Position numbers and translations under genes: made by a program. A DNA stretch of 64,000 bases from JAJKIV01 sp036741775 (GTDB lineage: Bacteria > Gemmatimonadota > Gemmatimonadetes > Gemmatimonadales > Gemmatimonadaceae): contig DAINRQ010000022.1 in assembly GCA_036741775.1 (NCBI GenBank), forward strand, positions 1-64,000, in the 5' to 3' direction. Position 1 is the first letter of the stretch. Every line of letters begins with the position of its first letter. Under the pieces are notes generated by a model. That model saw nothing but the letters and a program-made list of their open reading frames with translations. It did not search any database and was not told where the DNA came from. Shown one piece after another: positions 1-8,224 of the stretch.

Positions 1-32
1 CCTTCGGCGCTCCGCTCGGAACGACGAGGTCA
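1..32. repeat. right arm of the CATTCCGAGCG hairpin repeat (family C)
   Basis: The first 32 bases carry CTTCGGCGCTCCGCTCGGAA, matching the right arm of the repeats at 14762-14895 and 23315-23441. The left arm would lie outside the window. It sits just beyond the stop codon of the REC-PAS-kinase gene. Confidence 0.6.
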
Positions 33-1622
33 GGACGAGGCCTCCAGCACCCGTGTGCCGTCGACCGCACCGTTCATCTTTGCTTCGTTCATTCGCGGCA
101 ACGTCAGCGTGAAGACCGCGCCCGCGCCCAACTCGCTCGTGACGGTAATGTCGCCACCCATGGCGCGCGCCAGATCGCGGCTGATGGCGAGTCCGAGCCC
201 CGTCCCCTGCCCCTCACGCGTGAAGTTCTGGTCCACCTGGACGAATGGCTGGAAGATCGCCTCGAGCTTCTCCGACGGAATCCCGAGGCCGGTGTCCACG
301 ACGCGCACCACCGCCGAACTGTCATCGCACGCGCACTCGAGCCGCACCTCGCCACCAGGCTCCGTGAACTTGATGGCGTTCGAGAGAAGGTTGAGGAGGA
401 TTTGCTGGACCTTCTCCACATCGACGCGCACCACGACCGACGGCGGGCACTCCTTGTACTGGTACGAGAGCCCGCGCGAGCGCACCTGCGGCGCCACGAG
501 CGAGTACATCCCGTCGAGGATGTCGTGCAGTCGCGCGTTCACGATGTGGTAGCGGACGTGACCGGCTTCGATCTTCGCGAAGTTGAGGACGTTGTTGATC
601 AGGCCGAGCAGGTGACGCTGATTGCGGCGAATGCGGTCGAGGTCCTCGCGCTGCGTGTCGTTGATCGGGCCGCGGATCCCCATCTCGAGGAGGTCCACGT
701 AGCCACCAATGGCGTTGAGCGGCGTTCTGAGCTCGTGTGACATGGCGGCCAGGAACTGTGCCTTGACATCGTTCGCGTGTTCGGCGAGCGCGCGGGCTCG
801 ATCCGCGTCGGCGCGTGCCGAGCGCTCCCGCGCGAGCAACGCCTCACGCTCCGTCTCGATCTCCTTACGATCCGTGATGTCGATGCACGAACCGATGTAG
901 CCGGTGAACACACCGGCGGCGTTGATCCGCGGCACGCCCGAATTCAGGATCCAGCGGTATTCGCCGTCATGTCTGCGCATCTGGAGCTCGATGCGGAATG
1001 GCTGGCGCGCATCGAACTTGGCGCGGAAATCCGCCATGACGGCGTCCACGCTGTCCGGATGCACGAGCGCCACCCAGCCGGCCGCGAGGTCGCTCTCGAG
1101 CGAGTGCCCGGTGAAATCGAGCCACGATCGATTGAACCACTCCGGGGCACCGGACACGTCGGCCATCCAGATCATCACCGGCGCCGTGTCGGCCATCGCC
1201 CGGAACCGCGCCTCGCTCTCTCGGAGCGCGAGCTCCGCTTCCCGCCCGCGCAAGAGCGCGCGAACGGTCGCGAGCAGCACCGGCGGCTCGACGGGATGCG
1301 TGAGGTAGCCGTCGGCCCCCGCATCGAGCCCGCGCGCACGCTCGTTAGGCGACGTGAAGCTGGCCGAAATGAGAAGGAGCGGGATGTCGGCGATCTTCGG
1401 GTCGGCCTTGAACTTGTAGGCGAGGTCGAACCCGCTCCCGTCGGGCAGCCGGACATCGAGCACGATGAGGTCGGGCCGTTCGGCCGCGAGGCGCACGGCC
1501 TGCTCCGCGGTCTCCCCTTCGACGACTTCGTACCCGGCTTCCTGCAGTATTCTCGACAGGACCCAGCGATTCGCGAGCGTGTCGTCGACGACCAGCACTC
1601 GGATCTTCGTACGATTAGGCAT
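30..1622 (-). CDS. REC-PAS-histidine kinase, last gene of the stressosome operon
   Basis: A 530-residue soluble hybrid kinase. An N-terminal receiver domain (about residues 8-123) has the acidic pair DD near residue 13 and the phosphoacceptor D56 in LIVLDVRLPDG. A PAS domain (about 140-255) is followed by a short coiled coil, a HisKA domain with H296 in MSHELRTPLN and a HATPase domain with DTGLGIP and GTGLGLAIS. There are no membrane segments, so it acts in the cytoplasm. The ATG overlaps the end of the upstream kinase gene by 8 nt, so the two are probably translationally coupled. The receiver precedes the kinase and no DNA-binding domain is present, so the final output is unclear. Its dimerization domain is closely similar to that of the membrane kinase at 31791-33794. 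Domain calls are secure; placing it at the end of the Rsb pathway is inferred from the operon. Confidence 0.93.
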   Translation of the reverse strand: MPNRTKIRVLVVDDTLANRWVLSRILQEAGYEVVEGETAEQAVRLAAERPDLIVLDVRLPDGSGFDLAYKFKADPKIADIPLLLISASFTSPNERARGLDAGADGYLTHPVEPPVLLATVRALLRGREAELALRESEARFRAMADTAPVMIWMADVSGAPEWFNRSWLDFTGHSLESDLAAGWVALVHPDSVDAVMADFRAKFDARQPFRIELQMRRHDGEYRWILNSGVPRINAAGVFTGYIGSCIDITDRKEIETEREALLARERSARADADRARALAEHANDVKAQFLAAMSHELRTPLNAIGGYVDLLEMGIRGPINDTQREDLDRIRRNQRHLLGLINNVLNFAKIEAGHVRYHIVNARLHDILDGMYSLVAPQVRSRGLSYQYKECPPSVVVRVDVEKVQQILLNLLSNAIKFTEPGGEVRLECACDDSSAVVRVVDTGLGIPSEKLEAIFQPFVQVDQNFTREGQGTGLGLAISRDLARAMGGDITVTSELGAGAVFTLTLPRMNEAKMNGAVDGTRVLEASS

Positions 1623-3021
1623 GCGACACCTCGGCCTGCGTGACCTCGGCCGCGGTCGGAGTGGGTGCGCCGGACGTGTCGTCGCCGGCGTAATTGATCG
1701 GCAACACGAGCGAGAACACTGACCCGCGACCGAGCTCGCTCTCCACGATCACATCCCCGCCGAGCAATCGTGCCAAGCGCCGTGACAAAGGAAGCCCCAG
1801 CCCGGTGCCTTTCACTCGACGCTGCATTGGATTGTCGATCTGCGCAAACTCCTCGAACAACCGGTGCATGTGTTCCGGCGCGATACCGATGCCGGTATCC
1901 GTCACCGAAAACACGATCGTGTCATCGCGGCCAGCAGATGCGCGCACGCGGACCACGCCGTGCTCGGTGAACTTGAGCGCGTTCGAGATGAAGTTCCGGA
2001 GGATCTGCGCCACCTTGGATTCGTCGGTATTCAACAGGGGAAGTAACGGCGGCGGCTCGAAGATGAGCGACACCGAATCGTCAGTCTCGATGGGCCGGAA
2101 TACTCCCCGCAACGCCCCCCAGAGAGCCTCCACCGCGAACGTCTCGACACGGACCTCCGTCCGACCCGCCTCGATCTTCGCGAGGTCGAGCCAGTCGTTC
2201 ACCAGCTCGGAGAGCGTGTCCGTTGACTGACGCATCATCTCGATCGCTCGGCGATGCCGTTCCGTCAGCGGCCCCTCGTACCCATCGAGCAGCAGCCGCG
2301 CGACGTTCCGTACCGCGTTCAGCGGCGTGCGAATTTCATGATTCAGGTCGGAGAGAAACCGCGTCTTGAGCTCGTTCACACGCTCGAGGTACAGCGCGCG
2401 CTCATCGAGCTCCGCATAGAGCGCGAGGACTCCGCGATTCGTCTCCGCGAGCTCCTGCGCAAGCCGGTCGCTCTCCGCCTGCTTCTCCCGCAGCTGCGCC
2501 ACCGTGCGAAGCAGCTCCTGGCTCAGCTCGTGAAGCTCGAAAACGGGGTCGATCGGCGTCACCGTCGCCAGCGTGCCGACGATCGTGCCGACAGTCACAG
2601 GCGTCACGCGAATCGTCGACGGGAGCCGCTTCCCGAGCGTCACCTCGGTACCGGTTTCGCTCGATGTGGTGACATCGAACGTGTCGGTGAGCCGGCGCGC
2701 CCCGATAATGCCGATGCCGAGCCCGGTCGGCGACACATAACGGCCGTCGAGGACATCCTTGAGCCGCGCGATACCCGGTCCACGATCGATGACGCATGCG
2801 ATGAGCATCCCGGGCGGACCCGCCTCGACGCGGAACTCCACGCGGCCGCCTCCAGCGTACTGGTGCGCGTTCCGCGCGATCTCGGACACCGCCGTCGCAA
2901 AGCGAGCCTGGTCCTGCGCCTCGAGCTTGAACTCGGCGGCAATTTGACGTGCGCGCTGGCGCGCGAACATCACGTCGTGTTCGCGAATCAGCTCGATGGT
3001 CATCAAGGCGTTGGTCGCCAT
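1615..3021 (-). CDS. RsbT-like ATPase fused to a histidine kinase
   Basis: A 468-residue protein with two GHKL ATPase modules. Residues about 7-135 resemble RsbT/anti-sigma kinases: the N-box region ASEIARNAHQY is replaced here by AVSEIARNAHQY, then DRGPGI and a glycine-rich GLGIGIIGARRL. A coiled coil follows (about 160-220), then HisKA with H228 in LNHEIRTPLN and a second HATPase domain with DTGIGIAPEHM and GTGLGLPLSRR. It has no membrane helix. It lies 23 bp downstream of the ATPase/phosphatase gene and overlaps the next kinase by 8 nt. The RsbT-like head suggests that stressosome state is passed to phosphotransfer by this fusion; that is an inference. A second ATG six codons downstream is an alternative start. 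Confidence 0.9.
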   Translation of the reverse strand: MATNALMTIELIREHDVMFARQRARQIAAEFKLEAQDQARFATAVSEIARNAHQYAGGGRVEFRVEAGPPGMLIACVIDRGPGIARLKDVLDGRYVSPTGLGIGIIGARRLTDTFDVTTSSETGTEVTLGKRLPSTIRVTPVTVGTIVGTLATVTPIDPVFELHELSQELLRTVAQLREKQAESDRLAQELAETNRGVLALYAELDERALYLERVNELKTRFLSDLNHEIRTPLNAVRNVARLLLDGYEGPLTERHRRAIEMMRQSTDTLSELVNDWLDLAKIEAGRTEVRVETFAVEALWGALRGVFRPIETDDSVSLIFEPPPLLPLLNTDESKVAQILRNFISNALKFTEHGVVRVRASAGRDDTIVFSVTDTGIGIAPEHMHRLFEEFAQIDNPMQRRVKGTGLGLPLSRRLARLLGGDVIVESELGRGSVFSLVLPINYAGDDTSGAPTPTAAEVTQAEVSHA

Positions 3022-3044
3022 CCCGCTCGGTACCTGCTACCGGG

Positions 3045-4085
3045 TCACGTCACGCGACGGACCACGACGACGAGTGCGTCATCGCGCCCGCGCGAAAAGT
3101 CGCGATAAATCACGCCGGCCACAACGCTCGCGCACCGCAACACGAGTCCCGAGTATCGATTCAGATCCCATCGGGCGCTCACGCCGTCGGAATGCATCAC
3201 GAGCATCGCTCCGAGCGGCCAGTCGTAGGAGAACTCCTGAATCTTTCGCATCTCGTGACCGGCGATGCCGTTATGCGACACGAGACTCTTCGACTCGCCG
3301 GGCGCGACAATCGCTGCCGAGATGTTGCCGAGTCCGGCAAACCGCAAGGTTGGCTCATCGGCCGTGAACTCAGCCACGGCCACCGCCGCGCCTCGCGTCG
3401 AACGCAGGGCTCGATGAAGCTCGGCGACGATGTGCCCTGGTGGCTCCGCGGCGTGTTCGTACGCGACCTCTGCCGCTCGGCGTGACGCCTCAGCCGCCGA
3501 TAAGCCGTGACCCAGCCCGTCCGCCATGGTCAGGACCCCCCGACCACGCTCGCCGTCAACGGCCAGACTCCAATCATCGCCGCAGTCCGATTCGCCACGC
3601 TTCGCGGCGCGGACGACGCCAACGTCGAACATGACCTTGTGCGGCCCGCCGCCGGGCCGGCTCCCGTCGACGCGCGCGGCGACGACTGTGCCGAGCTCGG
3701 GCATCGTGAACACGTCGAATGCGGTCGCGAGCCGCGACATCGCACCGAGCCCGGTCCCGGAGCTCCCCGCGGTGGAGTACCCATCGCGGAACGCCTGATC
3801 GAGGTCGCGAATGCCGGGACCCTTGTCCATCGCGACAACCTCGACGCTGCGCGCGTCAGGACCCGCCGACCGCAATGCGATCTCCCCGCGCGTTGCGTGC
3901 TTCGCGATGTTCGTCGCCGCTTCGGCCACGATGATGGCGAACTTCCCGGCCTCGACTTCGCTCAGCCCCGCATCCGACGCAACGGTGCTCGCCGCGCGTC
4001 GCGCCTCGCCGATCTGGCTCGGATCTTCGATGGGAATCGTGATCCCCGACTCGGAGACGAGCCGTGGCCCCACGCTCACTTCCAC
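3045..4085 (-). CDS. ATPase (RsbT/W-like) fused to a SpoIIE/RsbX-type PP2C phosphatase
   Basis: A 346-residue fusion. Residues about 10-140 form a GHKL ATPase domain with the N-box AAEAATNIAKHA, the G1 box DKGPGI and a GTGLGAMSR loop. Residues about 150-345 form an RsbX/SpoIIE-like phosphatase with the metal-binding region DDWS, the conserved MADGLGHGLSAAEAS and LVMHSDGV. In Bacillus, RsbX resets the stressosome by dephosphorylating RsbR and RsbS; a similar reset role is likely here. The start is GTG, 10 nt inside the end of rsbT, which implies translational coupling. ATP-binding SpoIIE-family phosphatases of this kind often follow rsbT in non-Firmicute modules. Domain assignment is confident; the substrate is inferred. 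Confidence 0.9.
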   Translation of the reverse strand: MEVSVGPRLVSESGITIPIEDPSQIGEARRAASTVASDAGLSEVEAGKFAIIVAEAATNIAKHATRGEIALRSAGPDARSVEVVAMDKGPGIRDLDQAFRDGYSTAGSSGTGLGAMSRLATAFDVFTMPELGTVVAARVDGSRPGGGPHKVMFDVGVVRAAKRGESDCGDDWSLAVDGERGRGVLTMADGLGHGLSAAEASRRAAEVAYEHAAEPPGHIVAELHRALRSTRGAAVAVAEFTADEPTLRFAGLGNISAAIVAPGESKSLVSHNGIAGHEMRKIQEFSYDWPLGAMLVMHSDGVSARWDLNRYSGLVLRCASVVAGVIYRDFSRGRDDALVVVVRRVT

Positions 4086-4480
4086 CGCGTAATCACGACT
4101 TTCGTTCCCTCGCCTACTCGTGAGTGTATGTCGAACTCATTCACCAGTCGTCTCGCTCCGCCGAGGCCAAGCCCCAGGCCGGTTCCGGTAGTGAAATGAT
4201 CGGTGAGCGCCTTCTCGATATCCGGAATACCTGGTCCCCGATCCTCGAATGCAACCCGCAGTCCTCGGCGGATCCCGTCGGCGATCAGCTCGAGCCGAGC
4301 CGTACCCCCTCCACCGTAGTCGACCGTGTTGCGAGCGAGCTCGCTCGCGGCCGTGACCATCTTCGTCTGATCGACGAGAGAAAAACCCGCGGCGATCGCC
4401 CACGTGCGGACGGCCTGGCGAACGGATACCACGTCGGACCCGGAGCGAAGCTCCACCAACTCAGTCCGAAGAATTGTCAT
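4076..4480 (-). CDS. rsbT: stressosome switch kinase RsbT
   Basis: A 134-residue single-domain GHKL ATPase matching the usual RsbT length. Visible motifs are the N box ASELARNTVDYGGGG, the G1 box EDRGPGI and the glycine-rich lid GTGLGLGLGGARRL. In known systems RsbT phosphorylates RsbS and RsbR in the stressosome and, once released, activates a downstream partner (RsbU in Bacillus). No rsbU is present here; the next genes are an ATPase-phosphatase and two kinases. I start at the ATG at 4480 (TILRTELVELRSG follows), which overlaps rsbS by 20 nt; the longer upstream reading frame only shadows rsbS. Confidence 0.93.
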   Translation of the reverse strand: MTILRTELVELRSGSDVVSVRQAVRTWAIAAGFSLVDQTKMVTAASELARNTVDYGGGGTARLELIADGIRRGLRVAFEDRGPGIPDIEKALTDHFTTGTGLGLGLGGARRLVNEFDIHSRVGEGTKVVITRWK

Positions 4481-4859
4481 CCGGCTCGCTCGAGTCCCAC
4501 GCGGTCTGCGTTGCCGCCTCCAGCATCGCCATCCCGCGGTCGACATTCAGAGCGGTGCGAACACCGGGAAGCGTCAGCCCGAGCTCGACCAGCGTGATGG
4601 CGACGGCCGGCTGCATTCCGACCAGGACCGTCTCCGCGTCGAGCACGCGCGACATGGACGCGATATTCGCGATCATCCGCCCGATGAACGAGTCGACGAT
4701 GTCGAGCGCGGAGATGTCGATGAGAACACCACGTGCCCCCGTTTCGGCGATACGCGCTGTCAACTCTTCCTGGAGCTGCAGCGCGAGCCGATCGTGCATG
4801 TCCACCTGGATGGTGACGAGGAGGAGATTGCGCAGCTTGAGAATCGGGATGCGATCCAC
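4461..4859 (-). CDS. rsbS: stressosome scaffold protein RsbS (STAS domain)
   Basis: A 132-residue single STAS-domain protein. It begins VDRIPILKLRN, as RsbS proteins do, and has IDISALDIVDSFIGRM, whose first serine corresponds to the RsbT-phosphorylated serine of Bacillus RsbS. I choose the GTG at 4859 because a good Shine-Dalgarno (GGAGG) sits 7 nt upstream; a TTG at 4877 that overlaps the rsbR stop is the alternative. The 3' end overlaps rsbT by 20 nt. RsbS and RsbR paralogs form the large icosahedral stressosome core that sequesters RsbT. Confidence 0.94.
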   Translation of the reverse strand: MDRIPILKLRNLLLVTIQVDMHDRLALQLQEELTARIAETGARGVLIDISALDIVDSFIGRMIANIASMSRVLDAETVLVGMQPAVAITLVELGLTLPGVRTALNVDRGMAMLEAATQTAWDSSEPDDNSSD

Positions 4860-4873
4860 GAGACCGCCTCCGA

Positions 4874-5737
4874 TCAAGTGCGAGGGCGCAGCTTGTCGCG
4901 CTGGCCTGTCATGTCCAGCGCTCGCCGGAAGGCATCCGCGAGGGTCGCCTTCGTCACGATATTCGCCAGGTCGACGCCGAGATGAACGATCGTCTGCGCG
5001 ATCTGCGGCCGGATGCCGCTGATGATGCAGTCGGCGCCCATGAGACGGGCCGCCGTGACCGTCTTGATGAGGTGCTGAGCGGTGAGCGTGTCCACGGTCG
5101 GAACGCCGGTAATATCGATGATCGCCACCTCCGCGCCGGTCTCCACGATCCGCTCCAGCAGCGACTCCATCACTACTTGGGTACGTGCGCTGTCGAGCGT
5201 TCCGATCATGGGCAGGGCGAGAATGCCGTCCCAGAGCTTCACGACCGGCGTCGAGAGCTCGAGAAGCTCCTGCTGCTGTCGCGCGATGACTTCCTCGCGG
5301 CTCTTCTGATAGACCTCGGTGGTGTAGAGCCCCAGCCTGTCGAGGAGATCGGTCGCCGCCCAGGTGGTGGCAGCGAGCCTCTCGGCATCACCAGCGAGCT
5401 CGCGCCGAATGCGGGAGAAGAGCGGCCGCTTGAGCGAGAACACGAACATCGCGGTTTCCGATGGGGAAAACCCCTGGACGCCGCGCGAACGCGAGATGTC
5501 GCTGAGAATTTCACGTACGCGACTGTACGCCGGGGCCTGCACGTCGGTCACGTTGCCGGACTGGGTGGCTTGCTGTAACAGGCTGAGAAATTCGCTCGAT
5601 TGACTTCGGAGCTCCGACTCACGGATTCTGATCCCCGATCGGAACGCGGTCTGCTGCTCGCGCAGCCATTCCTCGAGGATGTCGGCCTCGGAGGCCTTGA
5701 GAATCTGGGGAATGACGGCGTCGCTGGCTGGACTCAC
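4874..5737 (-). CDS. rsbR: stressosome sensor/scaffold protein RsbR
   Basis: A 287-residue protein with an N-terminal RsbR-type globin-like sensor region (about 1-150, ILEEWLREQQ near the start) and a C-terminal STAS domain (about 165-280). The STAS domain carries IIDITGVPTVDT, with threonines at the two positions phosphorylated by RsbT in Bacillus RsbRA. The GTG start at 5737 is preceded by GAGG and gives the usual family length; the upstream in-frame extension has no coding character. It is first in the minus-strand operon and diverges from msrA across a 261-bp spacer. No haem-binding or other ligand site can be claimed, so the signal it senses is unknown. Only one RsbR paralog is present in the window. 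Confidence 0.93.
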   Translation of the reverse strand: MSPASDAVIPQILKASEADILEEWLREQQTAFRSGIRIRESELRSQSSEFLSLLQQATQSGNVTDVQAPAYSRVREILSDISRSRGVQGFSPSETAMFVFSLKRPLFSRIRRELAGDAERLAATTWAATDLLDRLGLYTTEVYQKSREEVIARQQQELLELSTPVVKLWDGILALPMIGTLDSARTQVVMESLLERIVETGAEVAIIDITGVPTVDTLTAQHLIKTVTAARLMGADCIISGIRPQIAQTIVHLGVDLANIVTKATLADAFRRALDMTGQRDKLRPRT

Positions 5738-5998
5738 TGAACGTTCCTCGGCTCGGGGCACTTGCGGTGTCCGACGCGGCGCGGAGCCGCCGACCTGCTT
5801 GTAGTTGGGTTGCGTCCGCCGGTCGGACCGGCCGTGCAACTTACAAGTGTTTACACACCACTCGCCAGTGATGGGGTTCAAACCATCCGGGGAAGGTGCG
5901 CCGATGTCACCTTTTTCCTGACGCTGGAACCTTTTCAGGGGCGGTCGCACTCATAAGGTTGTCGAAGGTCGACATTCCCGAGATCAGTACGAGGTCCC

Positions 5999-6670
5999 AT
6001 GTCCCGATTGGCCGTACGCGCTCTGGTCGCCGTTGCCGTTGCCGCACCGTTCATCGTCTTCGCGCGGCGATCTCCGTCCGTCGCGGTTGCCGGCATTCCC
6101 GCGCCGCAGGAAGCGAGCGCCGCTCCCACCGAGCCTGGGCTCCAGACCGTGGTATTCGCCGGCGGCTGCTTCTGGGGTGTCGAGGCCGTGTATGAACACA
6201 TCAAGGGCGTGACCGACGCCGTGTCGGGGTACGCCGGCGGGACCCGAGAGACGGCGGCGTACGACGCGGTGAGCTCCGGTGCGACGGGACACGCCGAGGT
6301 CGTTCGCGTGACGTTCGACCCCGCGGAGGTCTCGTTCGAGCAGCTGCTGCAGGTGTTCTTTTCGGTCGTTCATGATCCCACGCAGCTCGACCGGCAAGGG
6401 CCGGACGTCGGCCCCCAGTACCGGTCGGCGATCTTCTTCGCGAACGAGGAACAGGCGCGGGTCGCGCGCGCGTACATCGATCAGCTCACTCGGCAGAAGG
6501 TCTTCAAGCGCCCGATCGTGACGCAGCTGACGAAGCTCGACGCGTTCTACCCGGCGGAGGAATACCATCAGGACTTCGCGGAGCGGAACCCGACGCACCC
6601 ATACATCGTCTTTCACGACACGCCGAAGGTCGAGCGGCTCAAGCACGAGTTCTCCGCGTTGTACCGTTAG
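5999..6670 (+). CDS. msrA: exported peptide-methionine (S)-S-oxide reductase MsrA
   Basis: A 223-residue MsrA with an extra N-terminal segment (about 1-45) that looks like a signal peptide: positive start, hydrophobic core around 9-22, then a proline/alanine-rich linker. The catalytic motif GCFWG has C57 as the nucleophile; YRSAIFF and EEYHQDF are also family motifs. It reduces methionine-S-sulfoxide in proteins, here probably in the periplasm. The start has GAGG a few bases upstream. The stop TAG lies inside a CGTTAGG motif. A second MsrA without signal peptide is at 49151-49693, and no msrB is visible in the window. It diverges from the rsb operon, so co-regulation under stress is possible but unproven. 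Confidence 0.93.
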   Translation: MSRLAVRALVAVAVAAPFIVFARRSPSVAVAGIPAPQEASAAPTEPGLQTVVFAGGCFWGVEAVYEHIKGVTDAVSGYAGGTRETAAYDAVSSGATGHAEVVRVTFDPAEVSFEQLLQVFFSVVHDPTQLDRQGPDVGPQYRSAIFFANEEQARVARAYIDQLTRQKVFKRPIVTQLTKLDAFYPAEEYHQDFAERNPTHPYIVFHDTPKVERLKHEFSALYR

Positions 6671-6843
6671 GCGTCGCCGGCCCGAATCCGACCATTCGCG
6701 ATTCCCTGTCCGCCGCGGTAGCGCGCATCGCCGAGCGCGACGCGGAGATCAACGCGTTCATCACCGTCACCGCGGACGCGGCACCGAGTGCCGCGCGCGC
6801 GTTCGCAGGCGGTGAGGCCCGCGGAGCTCTCGCGGGGGTCCCT

Positions 6844-8016
6844 GTGGCGGTCAAGGACCTCTTCGACACCGCCGGCGTGCGGACGACCGCCGGCTCGAAG
6901 TTCTTCGCCGATCGCGTGCCGAGCGAAGACGCGTTCGTCGTGGCGCGCCTCCGTCAGGCCGGCGCGACGATCGTCGGCAAGACGAACATGCACGAGTGGG
7001 CGCTCGGCGTCACGAACGATAACCCGCATTACGGGGTGTGTCGCAACCCGTGGGCGCCGGACCGCATCGCCGGCGGGTCGTCGGGCGGATCGGCGGCCGC
7101 CCTCGCCGCGGGGATGTGCGACATGGCGTTAGGCAGCGACACCGGCGGGTCCGTCCGCATCCCCGCTGCGCTGTGTGGCGTCGTGGGGCTCAAGCCGACG
7201 TACGGGCGCGTGAGTCTGCGCGGCGTGGTGCCACTCAGCTGGAGCCTCGACCATACGGGACCGATGGCCCGGAGCGTCCGCGATGTCGCGACGCTGCTCG
7301 GCGTCATCGCCGGTTACGACGCGGCCGACCCGAGCTCGGCGCCAGTCGCGACGGACGACTATGTGTCCGAGCTGGACGCGGGGATCGCGGGGTGGCGTGT
7401 CGGCGTCATCGCGCCCGAGTGCCTCGGCGACGTACATCCCGAGGTCACGGACGCGGTGCGAGCGGCGGTCGATGCGCTTGCATCGCTCGGGGGGCGAGTC
7501 GAGCGGTTCGATGCGCCCGAGTTGGCGGAGGCGGCGCGTCTCAACGGCCTCATGACGACGGCCGATGCGGCGACCTTCCACCGCGAACGGATGGAGCAGG
7601 CCCCGGGCGACTTCGGCGCCGACGTCTTCACGCGACTCCGCCGAGGGGCCTCCTACCGGGCGACGGATTACGCGCACGCGCGCCGCGAGCAGACCCGGGA
7701 CCGCCGCCGCCTCGAGTCGTGGTTCGTCGAGCATGGGGGCGCGTTCGACGTCGTCGTGTTGCCGACGACGCCGATCCCGGCCCCTCAGATACGCGAACTC
7801 GACGCGGTCGCGACGGCGGGCGTGCTGACGCGACTCACCGCGCCGTTCAACTTCACGGGGCTGCCGGCGCTTTCCGTTCCGTGCGGCGTGACGGGCGACG
7901 GATTGCCGGTGGGAGTTCAGTTCGTGGGAGCACCGTGGGCGGAACGGCGAGTGCTACGCGTCGGTTACGCGTACGAGCAGGCAACCGGTGGTGGGGCAGG
8001 CTTCGCGGCTCGTTAG
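6844..8016 (+). CDS. amidase-signature family hydrolase (GatA-like), start uncertain
   Basis: The Ser-cisSer-Lys amidase triad is complete: Lys in VAVKDLFD, Ser in GGSSGGSAAALAAG and Ser in GSDTGGSVRIPAALCG. These enzymes hydrolyse amides; lone copies without gatB/gatC neighbours are usually general amidases, not tRNA amidotransferases. The GTG at 6844 is the first standard start, but it places the catalytic Lys at residue 4. Family-like sequence continues in frame upstream to about 6694 (RDSLSAAVARIAERDAEINAF, then a link to LAGVPVAVKD) with no ATG, GTG or TTG. An ATT at 6694, a CTG at 6706, a frame error or a lost start could explain this. The stop lies in a CGTTAGG motif. msrA ends just upstream, so an operon is likely. 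Confidence 0.8.
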   Translation: MAVKDLFDTAGVRTTAGSKFFADRVPSEDAFVVARLRQAGATIVGKTNMHEWALGVTNDNPHYGVCRNPWAPDRIAGGSSGGSAAALAAGMCDMALGSDTGGSVRIPAALCGVVGLKPTYGRVSLRGVVPLSWSLDHTGPMARSVRDVATLLGVIAGYDAADPSSAPVATDDYVSELDAGIAGWRVGVIAPECLGDVHPEVTDAVRAAVDALASLGGRVERFDAPELAEAARLNGLMTTADAATFHRERMEQAPGDFGADVFTRLRRGASYRATDYAHARREQTRDRRRLESWFVEHGGAFDVVVLPTTPIPAPQIRELDAVATAGVLTRLTAPFNFTGLPALSVPCGVTGDGLPVGVQFVGAPWAERRVLRVGYAYEQATGGGAGFAAR

Positions 8017-8047
8017 GTCGACCGACAGGCCACACCGTTCGGTGAGG

Positions 8048-8186
8048 CAGTCGTCAGTTATCAGTTTCGAGTCAGCAGTCATCAGTCGTGAGTCATCCAG
8101 TGATGAGTTGCGAGTACGCTACTCGGAACTCACGACTGGATGACTGGGAACTGATGACTCCGGCCGTCACTGATGACTGACGACTG
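8048..8186. repeat. palindromic repeat built of CAGTCATCAGT-like units (family D)
   Basis: The outer 18-bp arms (8048-8065 and 8169-8186) are complementary with one mismatch. The inside holds further inverted copies of GAGTCATCCAG, GTCATCAGTC and similar units, so it could fold into a long imperfect hairpin. It lies between the amidase stop and the convergent stop of the lipoprotein gene. Related units occur at 11296-11385. Confidence 0.75.
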
Positions 8187-8224
8187 CGGTAGCCGATTCG
8201 AGTAGCGTCCGGGACACCCGCGCC

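Noticed and set aside
4859..4877. TTG at 4877 as rsbS start, overlapping the rsbR stop
   Set aside because: The GTG at 4859 has a good GGAGG at proper distance and gives the usual RsbS N-terminus.
8048..8186. CRISPR-like array of CAGTCATCAGT units
   Set aside because: The units are of uneven length, inverted as well as direct, and have no regular spacers; no cas gene is in the window.
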